DNA from: Bradyrhizobium sp. Leo170
GTDB taxonomy: Bacteria > Pseudomonadota > Alphaproteobacteria > Rhizobiales > Xanthobacteraceae
Assembly (NCBI RefSeq): GCF_004296405.1
Contig: NZ_PSRR01000047.1
Location: 1 to 36,293 of the forward strand
Direction of reading: 5' to 3'
Length of the DNA: 36,293 nucleotides
Of this stretch, positions 17,301-25,421 are shown piece after piece. The notes beneath the pieces are model-generated. The model was not told where the DNA came from, searched no databases, and worked only from the letters and a program-made list of their open reading frames with translations. How positions within the stretch are numbered: the stretch's first letter is position 1; every line of letters begins with the position of its first letter. A program made the translations under genes and the position numbers.

Positions 17301-20237
17301 TATTTACTCATGTTCTGGACGAGACATGTCCGGGAAGGTCGTGATCTGCTGCTGCGTGCGTTTGAGACGGCAAACCAGATCGGTGACCTCACTTTTGCGG
17401 CGTACTATCACACCCACCTGAACACGTATCTTCTCGCGGCGGGCGATCCGCTCGATAACGTGCAAGTCGAGGTCGAGCATGGTCTCGCGTTCGCGCGGAA
17501 CATACGGTTCGGTTTTGCGATTGACTCCATAGCCGGCCAGCTTGGGCTGATTCGGACACTCCGCGGCTTGACGCCGATTTTCGGTTGCTTTGACGATGGG
17601 CAGTTTGACGAACGCCTACTGGAGTCCCGTTTCTTCAGGAACCCGGATCTGGCGTTGGCCGAGGGCTCGTATTGGACCCGCAAGCTGCAGGCACGCTTCT
17701 TTGCCGGCGACTATGCGGGTGCCCTCGAAGCCTCATTGAGGGCGCAACAGCTGCAGCCGACATCGGCGTCTTTTTTCGAATGCGCGGAATATCACTTTTA
17801 CAGCGCGCTCTCCAGAGCAGCATGCTGCGAGTCCGCGGCGGCCGGCCAATGGCAGGAGCATGTCAGGGCATTAGCCGCGCACTACCGACAGCTCGAGGTC
17901 TGGGCGACGGCTTGCCCGGATAACTTCGAGAACCGCGCCGCACTCGTCGGGGCGGAGATCGCCCGGATCGAAGGCCGCGCGCTTGATGCCGAACATCTTT
18001 ACGAGCACGCTATCCACTCGGCACACACGCACGGCTTTGTCCACAACGAGGCGCTCGCCAACGAAGTCGCCGCACGCTTTTATGCCGCGCGCGGGTTCAA
18101 GAAGATCGCGCATGCCTATCTGCAGGACGCGCGGTACGCATACATCCGTTGGGGAGCCGACGGCAAGGTACGCCAACTCGACGAGTTGTATCCGCACCTC
18201 AGGGAGGAAAAGCCGGTTGTCGGCCCCACAAGCACGATCGGGGCACCCGTCGAACAACTGGATCTAGCTACTGTTATCAAAGTCTCCCAAGCCGTGTCGG
18301 GCGAGATCGTTCTAGAAAAACTGATCGACACGCTGATGCGCACAGCGATTGAGCACGCGGGTGCCGGGCGAGGTCTGTTGATCCTTGCGGTAGGTGACGG
18401 GTATCGGATTGAGGCGGAAGTCACGACCAGCAATAATACGGTGACCGTCGGTCAGCGACAAGCAAGTGTAACCGCTGCAGATCTGCCGGAGTCCATCCTA
18501 CACTACGTGATCCGGACGAAAGAGAGCGTTCTTCTCCACGATGCCGCAGCCGCGAACCCGTTTTCCGCCGATAAGTACATTCATCAGCATCACGCCCGTT
18601 CAATTCTCTGTCTGCCGTTGCTCAAACAGGGCAGATTGGCCGGTGTACTCTACCTCGAAAACAACCTGACGGCCCACGTTTTCACACCTGACCGCGTCAC
18701 AGTGTTGAATGTGCTTGCGTCGCAGGCGGCAATCTCGCTGGAAAATTCGCGGCTTTATGACGACCTCGCGGACCGGGAAGGGAAGATTAGGCGTTTGGTC
18801 GACGCCAACATCATTGGGATCCTCATTGCCGACCGCGAAGGGCGGATCCTCGAAGCTAATGACGCGTTTCTACGCATCGTGGGATATGACCGTGAGGACC
18901 TGGTCTGGGGGCGCCTGCACCGGACTGGGCTGACCCCGCCGGAGTGGCGCGAGCTCGACAAACGTGCCTGGGAAGAACTGAACTCGACTGGAAGGCTTCA
19001 GCCCTTCGAGCAAGAATATTTTCGGAAAGACGGCAGCCGCGTGCCTGTGCTTATTGGCGCCGCGTTGTTCAAGGAAGGAGGTGACCAGGGCCTTGCGTTC
19101 GTCCTCGATCTGACCGAGCGCAAGCGCGTCGAGGAAGCGCTTAGCCAAGCACAGAGACTCAGCCGCACCGGCAATTGGATCTACAACGCGACAACGAAGC
19201 GTTACCTCTATTGGTCGGACGGGAGTTACAGGATCTGGGGGTTTGATCCGCTGCAGGGCCTTCCAAGTCGACAAAGTATGTGGGAACGCATTCACCCAGA
19301 GGACCGCGACAGAGTGTGGGGAGCGGTTCAGGAGGCCGTGCGCCAGAAAAGAGATTTCATGGCCGAGTTCAGACTCCTCCTACCTGATGGAACAATCAAA
19401 TGGGTCGAAGGAACCAGCTACCATGTGTTTTCCCCCCAGGGCACGGTGAGTGAGGTTATCACCACAACCGTCGATGTGACGGAACGAAGGCGAGCACAGG
19501 ACGAACATGAAAAGCTGCGCCAGCTCGAGTTGGATTTCGCCCACATGAACCGCGTGAGCATGATGGGAGAATTGGCCGCCTCACTGTCTCATGAAATTTT
19601 GCACCCGATCGCTACCGCTCGCAACAACGCCCGTGCAGGGACGCGCTTTTTGGAAATGAATCCGCCAAATCTGGATGAGACCAGGGAAGCGCTCGCTTGC
19701 GTTGTCAGGGACACGGACCGAGCCAAGGATATCGTCGGACGGATGCGTGATCACATCAAGAAAGCGCCTCCGCGAAAGGAGCGTTTTGATCTCAATTCGG
19801 CTACCAACGAAGTGATTCTACTGGCACAAAGCGTGATCCACAGGAATGGCGTCTCGGTCCAGACTCTGCTTGCGCACGGTGTGGTTCCGGTTCTGGGAGA
19901 TCGCATTCAGCTCCAACAAGTCTTGCTGAACCTGATTCTGAACGCGGCTGAAGCGATGGGCTCGGTTGAGGAAGGGGTAAGAGAGCTGTTGATCAGCACC
20001 GAGCAGGATCAGGCAGGCGCCCTCGTAGCCGTACGCGATTCTGGGCCCGGCATTGATGCGCAGCATCTCGATCGAGTCTTCGACACCTTTTACACCACGA
20101 AGTCCAGTGGAACAGGGATGGGGTTGTCGATATGCCGCTCCATTATCCATGCTCATGGGGGCAAGTTGTGGGCGGAAGCGAACGAACCTCGCGGCGCCGT
20201 ATTTCAGTTCACTCTGCCGGCGGACAACGACTCATGA
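14353..20237 (+). pseudogene. trifunctional Ser/Thr kinase-like / AAA ATPase / GAF-PAS histidine kinase, frameshifted in T6 tract
   Basis: A protein of about 1961 residues read in two frames (14353-15504 and, after a one-base shift at 15426-15432, up to 20237). Order: protein-kinase-like domain (HKDIKPAN at 133-140, APEQTGRMNRS at about 183), AAA domain (Walker A GYSGIGKS at 336-343, Walker B LALFLDDLQWLD near 465), a long helical-repeat region, GAF (about 1310-1465), two PAS domains (about 1480-1710), HisKA with SHEILHP near 1746, and an HATPase with N box LILNAAEAM, G1 DSGPGID and G2 GTGMGLSI. The DFG triplet is GFG (TGFGIASR), and no clear ATP-anchoring lysine loop is visible, so the first domain may be a pseudokinase. 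GGAG precedes the ATG. The rest is intact. Its partners are likely the two adjacent response regulators. Confidence 0.93.
15426..15432 (+). other. T6G slippery heptamer at the kinase frameshift
   Basis: In the upstream frame the codons read GGT TTT TTG, giving the heptamer T TTT TTG in the X XXY YYZ arrangement. A minus-one slip here yields ...PRGF-L/F-ASGKFDQYKRDIPYATL, exactly what the family has at this point. One missing T in a T7 run explains the break equally well. Whether slippage occurs cannot be seen from sequence alone. Confidence 0.4.
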
Positions 20238-20624
20238 ATTGTCCTCAATCGGCGTACTCGGCTGCAGAGCCGAACGCAGGCATCGCTCGAGATAGTCGTC
20301 GTCCACTGGCTTGCTGAGGTAGTAAACAATCCCATCCTTTAGAGCCCGATCCTTGACGACCTCATCGGGGTAGGCGGTAACGAGGATCGTCGGGATCGCG
20401 TACCCTGCATCGACCAAATGCCTGTGCAGCTCGACTCCAGTCATTCCGGGCATGTGAACGTCGGCGATCAAGCAGGTGGTTTCCGGCAAAAAGCGTGACG
20501 CCAGGAAATCGGCTGCTGACGGAAACGCCTCGACAGTGTAGCCCATTAACACTACGAGCTTTCGCATTGACTCACGATAGAGCTGATCATCGTCAACGAT
20601 GGCTATCAGTGTTCGGTTCAACAT
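20232..20624 (-). CDS. receiver-only response regulator (FixJ/CheY-like)
   Basis: A 130-residue protein made of one receiver domain. The acidic pocket is VDDD at residues 10-13, the phosphoacceptor is Asp55 (CLIADVHMPGMTG), the switch Thr is in LVTAYPD, and Lys105 lies in LSKPVDDD. No output domain follows, so it may pass phosphate on or compete for it. The start at 20624 is chosen because the longer reading to 20687 adds 21 residues with no family match. Its 3' end overlaps the sensor kinase gene tail to tail by six bases (TCATGA). It is divergent from the FixJ/LuxR-type regulator, with a palindrome between them. Confidence 0.9.
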   Translation of the reverse strand: MLNRTLIAIVDDDQLYRESMRKLVVLMGYTVEAFPSAADFLASRFLPETTCLIADVHMPGMTGVELHRHLVDAGYAIPTILVTAYPDEVVKDRALKDGIVYYLSKPVDDDYLERCLRSALQPSTPIEDNS

Positions 20625-20733
20625 TGCCGGTTCCAGGCGTCTTCCTCGCTCCACTACACTGGCGGCATACCTCGCGCCTGCATGCAATTTCTAGTGTCCG
20701 GGACATTTCCCAATAATGCAATGACCGCGCCCG

Positions 20734-20747
20734 TAAGCGATGGCTTA
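20734..20747. promoter_or_regulatory. palindrome TAAGCGATGGCTTA, putative operator
   Basis: A near-perfect 14-base palindrome in the divergent region between the two response regulators, with an additional half-site CGCTTAGG about 15 bases on. A perfect version lies at 21639-21654. The position suggests control by the LuxR-type regulator next to it, which is inference. Confidence 0.5.
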
Positions 20748-20855
20748 GGCTTCCGGCTATCCGCTTAGGCAAAGAGACCTGTTCATCTTGACCAATTGTG
20801 CGTAGAGTGACGTCGGAAATGGGGAAAATGGGCTTCCCCACGCAGGATACCGAGA

Positions 20856-21491
20856 ATGGGTGAGGCAAATCCCTGTGTCTTGGTTATCGATGACGATCCC
20901 GAGTTTCGCGACTCGGTCGCGCGGCTGTTGCGGACAGTCGGTTTACCTGCCCGACAATTTTCGTCTGTTCCCGAGTTTCTCAAGGCCGATCCGCCGGACG
21001 GTCCCACTTGCCTGGTGCTCGACGTGAGAATGCCGGGGCGAAGCGGTCTTGAGCTTCAGCGCGACCTTGTCGCCGCAAACAGGCAAGTGCCGATCATCTT
21101 CATCACGGCGCACGCCGACGTGCCGATGACCGTGCAGGCGATGAAGGGCGGTGCGATAGAGTTCCTTACAAAGCCATTCCGTGATCAGGATCTGCTTGAC
21201 GCCATCGAGGCCGGCCTCGCTCGCGATCGCGCCCGTCGAGAGAGTGATAGCGCATTGGCTGTGCTCAAGGAGCGCTTCGACATGCTCAGCTCCCGTGAGC
21301 GTGAAGTTATGCTCGGCGTCGTGGCCGGTCGCCTAAACAAACAGATTGCCAACGATATCGGCATCGCCGAATCCACGGTGAAGGTGCATCGCGTGAACCT
21401 GATGCGGAAGATGAAGGCACGTTCGCTTCCCGAACTCAGCCGGATGGCGGACATTCTTAATCTAAGACTAGAGCACCCGCAGAACCCCTGA
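20856..21491 (+). CDS. FixJ-family response regulator (receiver plus LuxR HTH)
   Basis: A 211-residue two-domain regulator. The receiver has IDDD at 11-14, phosphoacceptor Asp56 (CLVLDVRMPGRSG), a Thr in FITAHADVP and Lys106 in FLTKPFR, with the FixJ-type VPMTVQAMKGGAIEFLTKPF stretch. A linker leads to the LuxR-type DNA-binding domain (about 140-205): LSSREREVMLGVVAGRLNKQ and then GIAESTVKVHRVNLMRKM. On phosphorylation it should dimerise and bind promoter DNA. It is divergent from the receiver-only gene and close to the large histidine kinase, its likely cognate sensor. Palindromes on both sides suggest autoregulation. The start is assigned by domain fit; the ribosome site is weak. Confidence 0.93.
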   Translation: MGEANPCVLVIDDDPEFRDSVARLLRTVGLPARQFSSVPEFLKADPPDGPTCLVLDVRMPGRSGLELQRDLVAANRQVPIIFITAHADVPMTVQAMKGGAIEFLTKPFRDQDLLDAIEAGLARDRARRESDSALAVLKERFDMLSSREREVMLGVVAGRLNKQIANDIGIAESTVKVHRVNLMRKMKARSLPELSRMADILNLRLEHPQNP

Positions 21492-21899
21492 GCCGGAACG
21501 GCATGTCCTCGGCGTTTTCGTGCGAGGGCGCCATCTACTCGCAAATTGCGTCCACCGCATTTTTCTGCGCCGCTGATCCTCTTCCTTAGGTGCACATCCG
21601 GTCAACGGATTCGGGGCGCGAGGTTTGCGCCCTCACTTCTAAGCGATCGCTTAGCACAGGCAGCGACAAGCGAACCTTACAAGTACCTCCGCGCAATCGA
21701 CCGCAGCGCTCCAAGCCATCAAAATGCGTCCAACAAGGCTCTCCTCGGAAAACCGCCTTTCCAGGCACGCGAGGTTATAATGCGCGCATTAATTGGTCGC
21801 TTGGCGCATCCCGAACCGGGATTTGACGTAAATTGTGTTTCTCAAACTCCGGATACGGACCAGGCCTTCTTTGTTCCACCAACTAAAGTTTCATCCTGA
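21492..21899. other. non-coding stretch after the FixJ-like gene
   Basis: About 400 bases with no recognisable gene. It contains the 16-base palindrome annotated separately at 21639-21654. Short open frames show no family motif. Confidence 0.45.
21639..21654. promoter_or_regulatory. perfect palindrome CTAAGCGATCGCTTAG
   Basis: A perfect 16-base inverted repeat without a spacer, in non-coding sequence. It shares 13 of 14 central bases with the palindrome at 20734-20747. It lies upstream of the winged-helix relic and the LysR gene. It is probably a binding site for the same regulator. Confidence 0.5.
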
Positions 21900-22166
21900 C
21901 CGTTTCGCCTGCTTCCGACGCAGCTCCTTTTGCTGGAAGGCGAGAAGCCCGTGCCACTCGGAAGTCGTGCCCTGGAGATCCTGACTGTTTTGCTTGAACG
22001 CCGCGGTGAATTGGCCAGCAAGCAGGACTTGATGGCCCGATTTTGGTCCAATGTCTTGGTCGAGCCCGCCAACCTCACGGTCCATATGTCCGCGCTGTGT
22101 CGCGCGCTGCATGACGGCCGCGACAGGCATCGGTTCGTCAATCTCGCCGGGCTCGCAACAACCTGA
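21900..22166 (+). pseudogene. winged-helix (OmpR/CadC-type) DNA-binding domain relic
   Basis: FRLLPTQLLLLEGEKPVPLG is followed by SRALEILTVLLERRGELASK, ARFWSNVLVEPANLTVHMSA and LCRALHDG. This is the winged-helix domain found at the N-terminus of CadC-like and large ATPase-type regulators. A stop codon directly precedes it in frame and it ends in a stop at 22166, just after FVNLAGLATT, where the family has GRGYxF followed by a large sensor domain. It therefore lacks both its start and the rest of the protein. The LysR gene begins 14 bases later, so the relic may mark an insertion or deletion joint. Confidence 0.7.
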
Positions 22167-22179
22167 TGGAGAACAACCC

Positions 22180-23070
22180 ATGGAGCTTCATCAGGTTCGC
22201 TACTTCCTCGCCGTCGCGTCCACACTCAACTTCACCCGCGCCGCCGAGCAGTGCAATGTCACGCAGCCCGCGCTGACCAAGGGGGTGCAGAAGCTCGAGC
22301 AGGAACTCGGCGGCCAGTTGATCTACCGCGAGCGCCAGCTGACCCAACTCACCGACCTCGGAAAGGAAGTCCTTCCGATGCTGGAGCGCACAGTGGCCTC
22401 GGCAGAGGCGGTGCGGCGCAGGGCCCAGGAGTTCCAACGCAAAGAGGTTGCGCCACTGAAGATTGGCCTGGCCCCTTCCATCTCAGCGTCGCTCGTCCTC
22501 GATCCGATCGCGGAGATCGCAAACTGCATCCCCGGACTTCACGTGGAGCTGCGCGAGGGCGTGGCGGAGAAGCTTGTCGACCTCTTGCTTGAAGGGGAGA
22601 TCAACGCCGCAATGGTCGGGGACGTGCGGGACGTGCCTGCCCGTATCGACGACTGGTCGCTGTTCGAGGAACGCTACGTCGTGGTTCTCGCGCCGACACA
22701 CCGGCTCGCAAACCGTCCCTCGATCAGCATCGACGACCTCCGTGAGACCGTCTTGCTGGAGCGCGTCGAATGCGACGTCGCCCCTAAGATCCAGCAGTCG
22801 TATTTCCCCGAGGAACCGCCTAACCTCGGCCACTGCAGCGGTCACGACTTGCACCTGCAGCACATGGCCGCCGCGGGCTTCGGCGTGATACTCGCGCCCG
22901 AGCACATGCCGCGCCTTCCGACGCTCAAGACCATTCCGCTCGAAGGCGACCCGGTTTCGCGCGAGGTGCGGCTACTGGCTGTGCAGGGGCGCCGCTACTC
23001 GCCGGCGCTGGACGCTTTCGTCAAGGTCACGCGGCTTCGCGACTGGTCGGTCGTCGCTCGGACGGCGTGA
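22180..23070 (+). CDS. LysR-type transcriptional regulator
   Basis: A 296-residue LysR-family regulator. The N-terminal helix-turn-helix is typical (VRYFLAVASTLNFTRAAEQC, then VTQPALTKGVQKLEQELGG), followed by the linker helix LTDLGKEVLPMLERTVASAE and a periplasmic-binding-like effector domain from about residue 90. ATG 22180 has GGAGAA upstream; the upstream reading in the same frame belongs to the relic region and is rejected. A short piece of a near-identical regulator lies at 14.0 kb. No divergent target gene sits next to it, which is unusual for the family. It is the only complete LysR gene in the window and so the obvious candidate for binding Element A, but this is untested inference. 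Confidence 0.93.
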   Translation: MELHQVRYFLAVASTLNFTRAAEQCNVTQPALTKGVQKLEQELGGQLIYRERQLTQLTDLGKEVLPMLERTVASAEAVRRRAQEFQRKEVAPLKIGLAPSISASLVLDPIAEIANCIPGLHVELREGVAEKLVDLLLEGEINAAMVGDVRDVPARIDDWSLFEERYVVVLAPTHRLANRPSISIDDLRETVLLERVECDVAPKIQQSYFPEEPPNLGHCSGHDLHLQHMAAAGFGVILAPEHMPRLPTLKTIPLEGDPVSREVRLLAVQGRRYSPALDAFVKVTRLRDWSVVARTA

Positions 23071-23469
23071 AATCGTGGAATGCGTCTAACGTCCGGGGAG
23101 AGCATGCGGCGCATGCGTTCACTGCGGCCGGTTCAAAAGCCACCCAAATGCGCTACGCATGAAGCGAACAATGCTGTCTTACCAAGCCTTCCCTGACCTC
23201 GACAGCCGGATACTGAAGCACCGCCCTCGGACACTCGCGGTCGACGCGCCAAACTAACCCGCTTCCATGGCGCCGGGCGAGTGGAATGGAAACGATAACG
23301 ACCGGGCATTTCTAATGGTTGGCGTGCCGGCGTACCCTTACTGCTCGTCTAACCGGGCTGGCCCGTGACGGAGTGCTTGCCATCACAGGATCGCGAAATC
23401 GCCCTCTTGGCTGGATGCACTTTCCACGTCGCAAGGACCCGCTCGAGTAACCAAGCAGAGGAGTCTCCG
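23071..23469. other. intergenic stretch, no gene recognised
   Basis: About 400 bases between LysR and the membrane-protein gene. A small perfect hairpin (GCATGC-GGC-GCATGC, near 23102-23116) lies 30 bases after the LysR stop but lacks a T tract. Nothing else recognisable was seen. Confidence 0.45.
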
Positions 23470-23871
23470 ATGTCGTTTCGCTTCATCACCAAGTCTATCC
23501 ACGCCTACCTGATCGACTATCCTGTCGCGATCGTCTTGATCGCAGCTCCGTTCGTGCTGAAGCTCGGCCAAAGCGGACCGGTCGCAATGTGGCTTTCGGT
23601 TGTCGTCGGTGTGGCCGCGCTGCTCTTGGCCGCCCTGACCGACCATCCCACCGGTCTCGTCCACATCATTCCCTACTGGCTGCACCTTTGGGTCGATCGC
23701 GCCGTCGGGGTGGTCTTTGTCATTGCACCGTTTGCCTTCAAATTCGCAGGGCTCGACGCCTGGTACTATTGGGTCCTCGCTGCGGCAGTCCTGCTCACGA
23801 CGTCGGTCCTGAACGCGCCTGAGGAGCCGGTTGCGATGCGTCCGGAATTGGGCAGGCGCGCAGCTGGCTGA
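23470..23871 (+). CDS. SPW-repeat-like small membrane protein
   Basis: A 133-residue integral membrane protein with four predicted helices in two similar halves: YPVAIVLIAAPFVLKLG and VAMWLSVVVGVAALLLAALT, then VDRAVGVVFVIAPFAFKF and AWYYWVLAAAVLLTTS. The internal repetition (VAIVLIAAPFVLKL against VGVVFVIAPFAFKF) and the W residues fit SPW-type proteins of unknown function. The start at 23470 is chosen because GAGGAG lies just upstream and the first helix starts soon after; a longer reading from 23365 adds a polar, unrelated stretch. A fragment of a quinone oxidoreductase gene begins at its stop codon on the other strand. Confidence 0.8.
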   Translation: MSFRFITKSIHAYLIDYPVAIVLIAAPFVLKLGQSGPVAMWLSVVVGVAALLLAALTDHPTGLVHIIPYWLHLWVDRAVGVVFVIAPFAFKFAGLDAWYYWVLAAAVLLTTSVLNAPEEPVAMRPELGRRAAG

Positions 23872-23945
23872 AAGCTGCGAAGGCGTCGTCGAGACGTCGC
23901 CGATGTTCGTCTGCAGCCGTCGGTCACGGACCCGCGCGCTTGGGG
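23869..23945 (-). pseudogene. quinone oxidoreductase C-terminal scrap
   Basis: The minus strand reads RVRDRRLQTNIGDVST, matching RVRDGRLRTNIGNVSTLDDAV of the quinone oxidoreductase at 6936-7853, and DNA similarity continues over roughly 75 bases with a small gap. Nothing more of the gene remains. It marks a third, lost copy. Confidence 0.65.
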
Positions 23946-24041
23946 CTGGGGCCGGGATCATTCTTGATAGCGCCGATGGTGGAGGGCTAATACGGCGCAA
24001 GCACTCGCCGGATCGGGCGGCTGATATTTACGGGGTTTAAG

Positions 24042-25067
24042 ATGAACGCGTTTGCTCAGCCGCGGGACCGAAGCGCCGTGATCGGGCCACGCTTCGACTA
24101 TTCGGCGCTGGCTCCCGCGGCGGCGGCCATTTGCTACCCTTTTCTACTCCGCGCCTTTCATGTCGTCGTTGGCACGCAGGCCGCAATACCTTCGCCTCTC
24201 GCAATTGTCGCCGCGACCTTGATCCTGGCCGTGGCGTTCGTCGTGCCGTTTCTCGCGCTCGCGCTCGCTTGCCGGTCCGACGCCGATCCATGGGCGCGGC
24301 GGCTCGCCTATGCCGGCGTAGCGACCCCAACGCTCTTCGTTTTTCTTGGCGTCGTTCAGGCCCTGATTCATAGCCCCATCCCCGACGAACTCGTGTGGTG
24401 CGTGCTTTGGCTCGCAATCGCGATCTGGTCACAGACCGCCGGCAATCCTGTCGCTGCGACGCGGCCGACCGTGGGGCGCTGGCGCATTGTCCACGGAATG
24501 ACGGCGGCGGTCTTGTTTCTATATGTGGCGTTCCATCTAGCCAATCACTTGTTTGGGTTGATCGGCCCCGACGCACATGCGGCCGTCATGAAGGTCGGCC
24601 GCGTCGTCTACCGCTCTGACGTGGGTGAACCGCTGTTGGTCGCGGCCATGCTTTTCCAGATCGGCACCGGCCTGTTTCTGGCCTGGCGTTGGAGTGCCGC
24701 CCCGCAGGGCCTCCATCGGACATTTCAGGTCGGCTCGGGGGCCTACCTCTCGCTGTACATCCTCGGGCACATGAACTCCGTTTTCATCTACGCTCGTAGC
24801 TTTCTCGGTATACCGACCGATTGGAATTTCGCGATCGGAGCCCCGACCGGGCTCATTCATGACGCATGGAATATCCGGCTGTTGCCTCATTACGCGCTCG
24901 GCGTCTTCTTTGTCCTAAGCCATCTTACGTCGGGATTGCGAGTGGTGCTGATCGCGCATGGCGTCAATCGACGCGCCGCAAATCGTCTTTGGGGCGCGGG
25001 CGTGGCAATAAGCGCCGCTATCTCGGCCGCGATCATCGCGGGTATGTGCGGGGTTCGGATCAGCTAG
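24042..25067 (+). CDS. multi-pass membrane protein, possible cytochrome b-like
   Basis: A 341-residue protein with about eight to nine hydrophobic helices and no signal peptide. Histidines occur inside or at the edges of helices (His151, His165 and His169 in HGMTAAVLFLYVAFHLANH, another in YILGHMNSVF, more in LLPHYALGVFFVLSHLTSG). That pattern, and GLFLAWRW, recalls succinate dehydrogenase or fumarate reductase cytochrome b subunits, here seemingly as two halves in one chain. No flavoprotein or iron-sulfur partner is encoded nearby. The ATG at 24042 is the first in frame and its ribosome site is weak. The gene is real; the cytochrome reading is a guess from histidine placement. Confidence 0.75.
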   Translation: MNAFAQPRDRSAVIGPRFDYSALAPAAAAICYPFLLRAFHVVVGTQAAIPSPLAIVAATLILAVAFVVPFLALALACRSDADPWARRLAYAGVATPTLFVFLGVVQALIHSPIPDELVWCVLWLAIAIWSQTAGNPVAATRPTVGRWRIVHGMTAAVLFLYVAFHLANHLFGLIGPDAHAAVMKVGRVVYRSDVGEPLLVAAMLFQIGTGLFLAWRWSAAPQGLHRTFQVGSGAYLSLYILGHMNSVFIYARSFLGIPTDWNFAIGAPTGLIHDAWNIRLLPHYALGVFFVLSHLTSGLRVVLIAHGVNRRAANRLWGAGVAISAAISAAIIAGMCGVRIS

Positions 25068-25239
25068 GCGACAGCGGTAGTGTTGGTCCCGAGTCATGAC
25101 GGCGCGGCCGGAGCCGGTGTGACACGCGGACCGCGTTTTTTGTTTCGTCGAGCGCGAGAGCACGTCTCGCGAAACGCTGCGACGCAGCTCTGGTACTTCA
25201 CCGATGCCGGTGAGGCGAACGTCGCCAGGGCGACCTCGG

Positions 25240-25330
25240 GGAGCGACGATAACGATCGTCTATCGACTCGATGGCGAGAGGTGATTTCCCTCGCCGGCGT
25301 TGCAAGGTCACTCTTCAAAAGCATGGTCCG
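25240..25330 (+). promoter_or_regulatory. Element A copy 4, putative LysR-type operator
   Basis: GATAACGATCG then TCGTCTATCGACTCGATGG, followed by GGCGAG-N11-CTCGCC with both dyad arms perfect. GCAAGGTCACTCTTCAAAAG is shared with copy 3. It lies 90-180 bases upstream of the GMC/Dps pair in the same orientation. Confidence 0.55.
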
Positions 25331-25421
25331 ATCAATCTCAGGATCAGGAGCCGCGATGGCGCTGCGTCAGCGACGGGCGTTGATTGAACGATACAAATGC
25401 TATGAAAGAAAAACGGCACTG

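Noticed and set aside
23102..23116. small hairpin GCATGC-GGC-GCATGC after LysR
   Set aside because: The stem is only six bases and there is no T tract, so it is not convincing as a terminator.
25118..25145. CGCGG-A-CCGCG followed by a T6 run, possible terminator of the cytochrome b-like gene
   Set aside because: A one-base loop cannot form; without a longer stem it is not a believable intrinsic terminator.
1005..25330. Element A as the terminal inverted repeat of an insertion sequence or MITE
   Set aside because: Copies do not bound a common segment, lack visible target duplications, and sit in promoter positions with consistent orientation towards the neighbouring genes.
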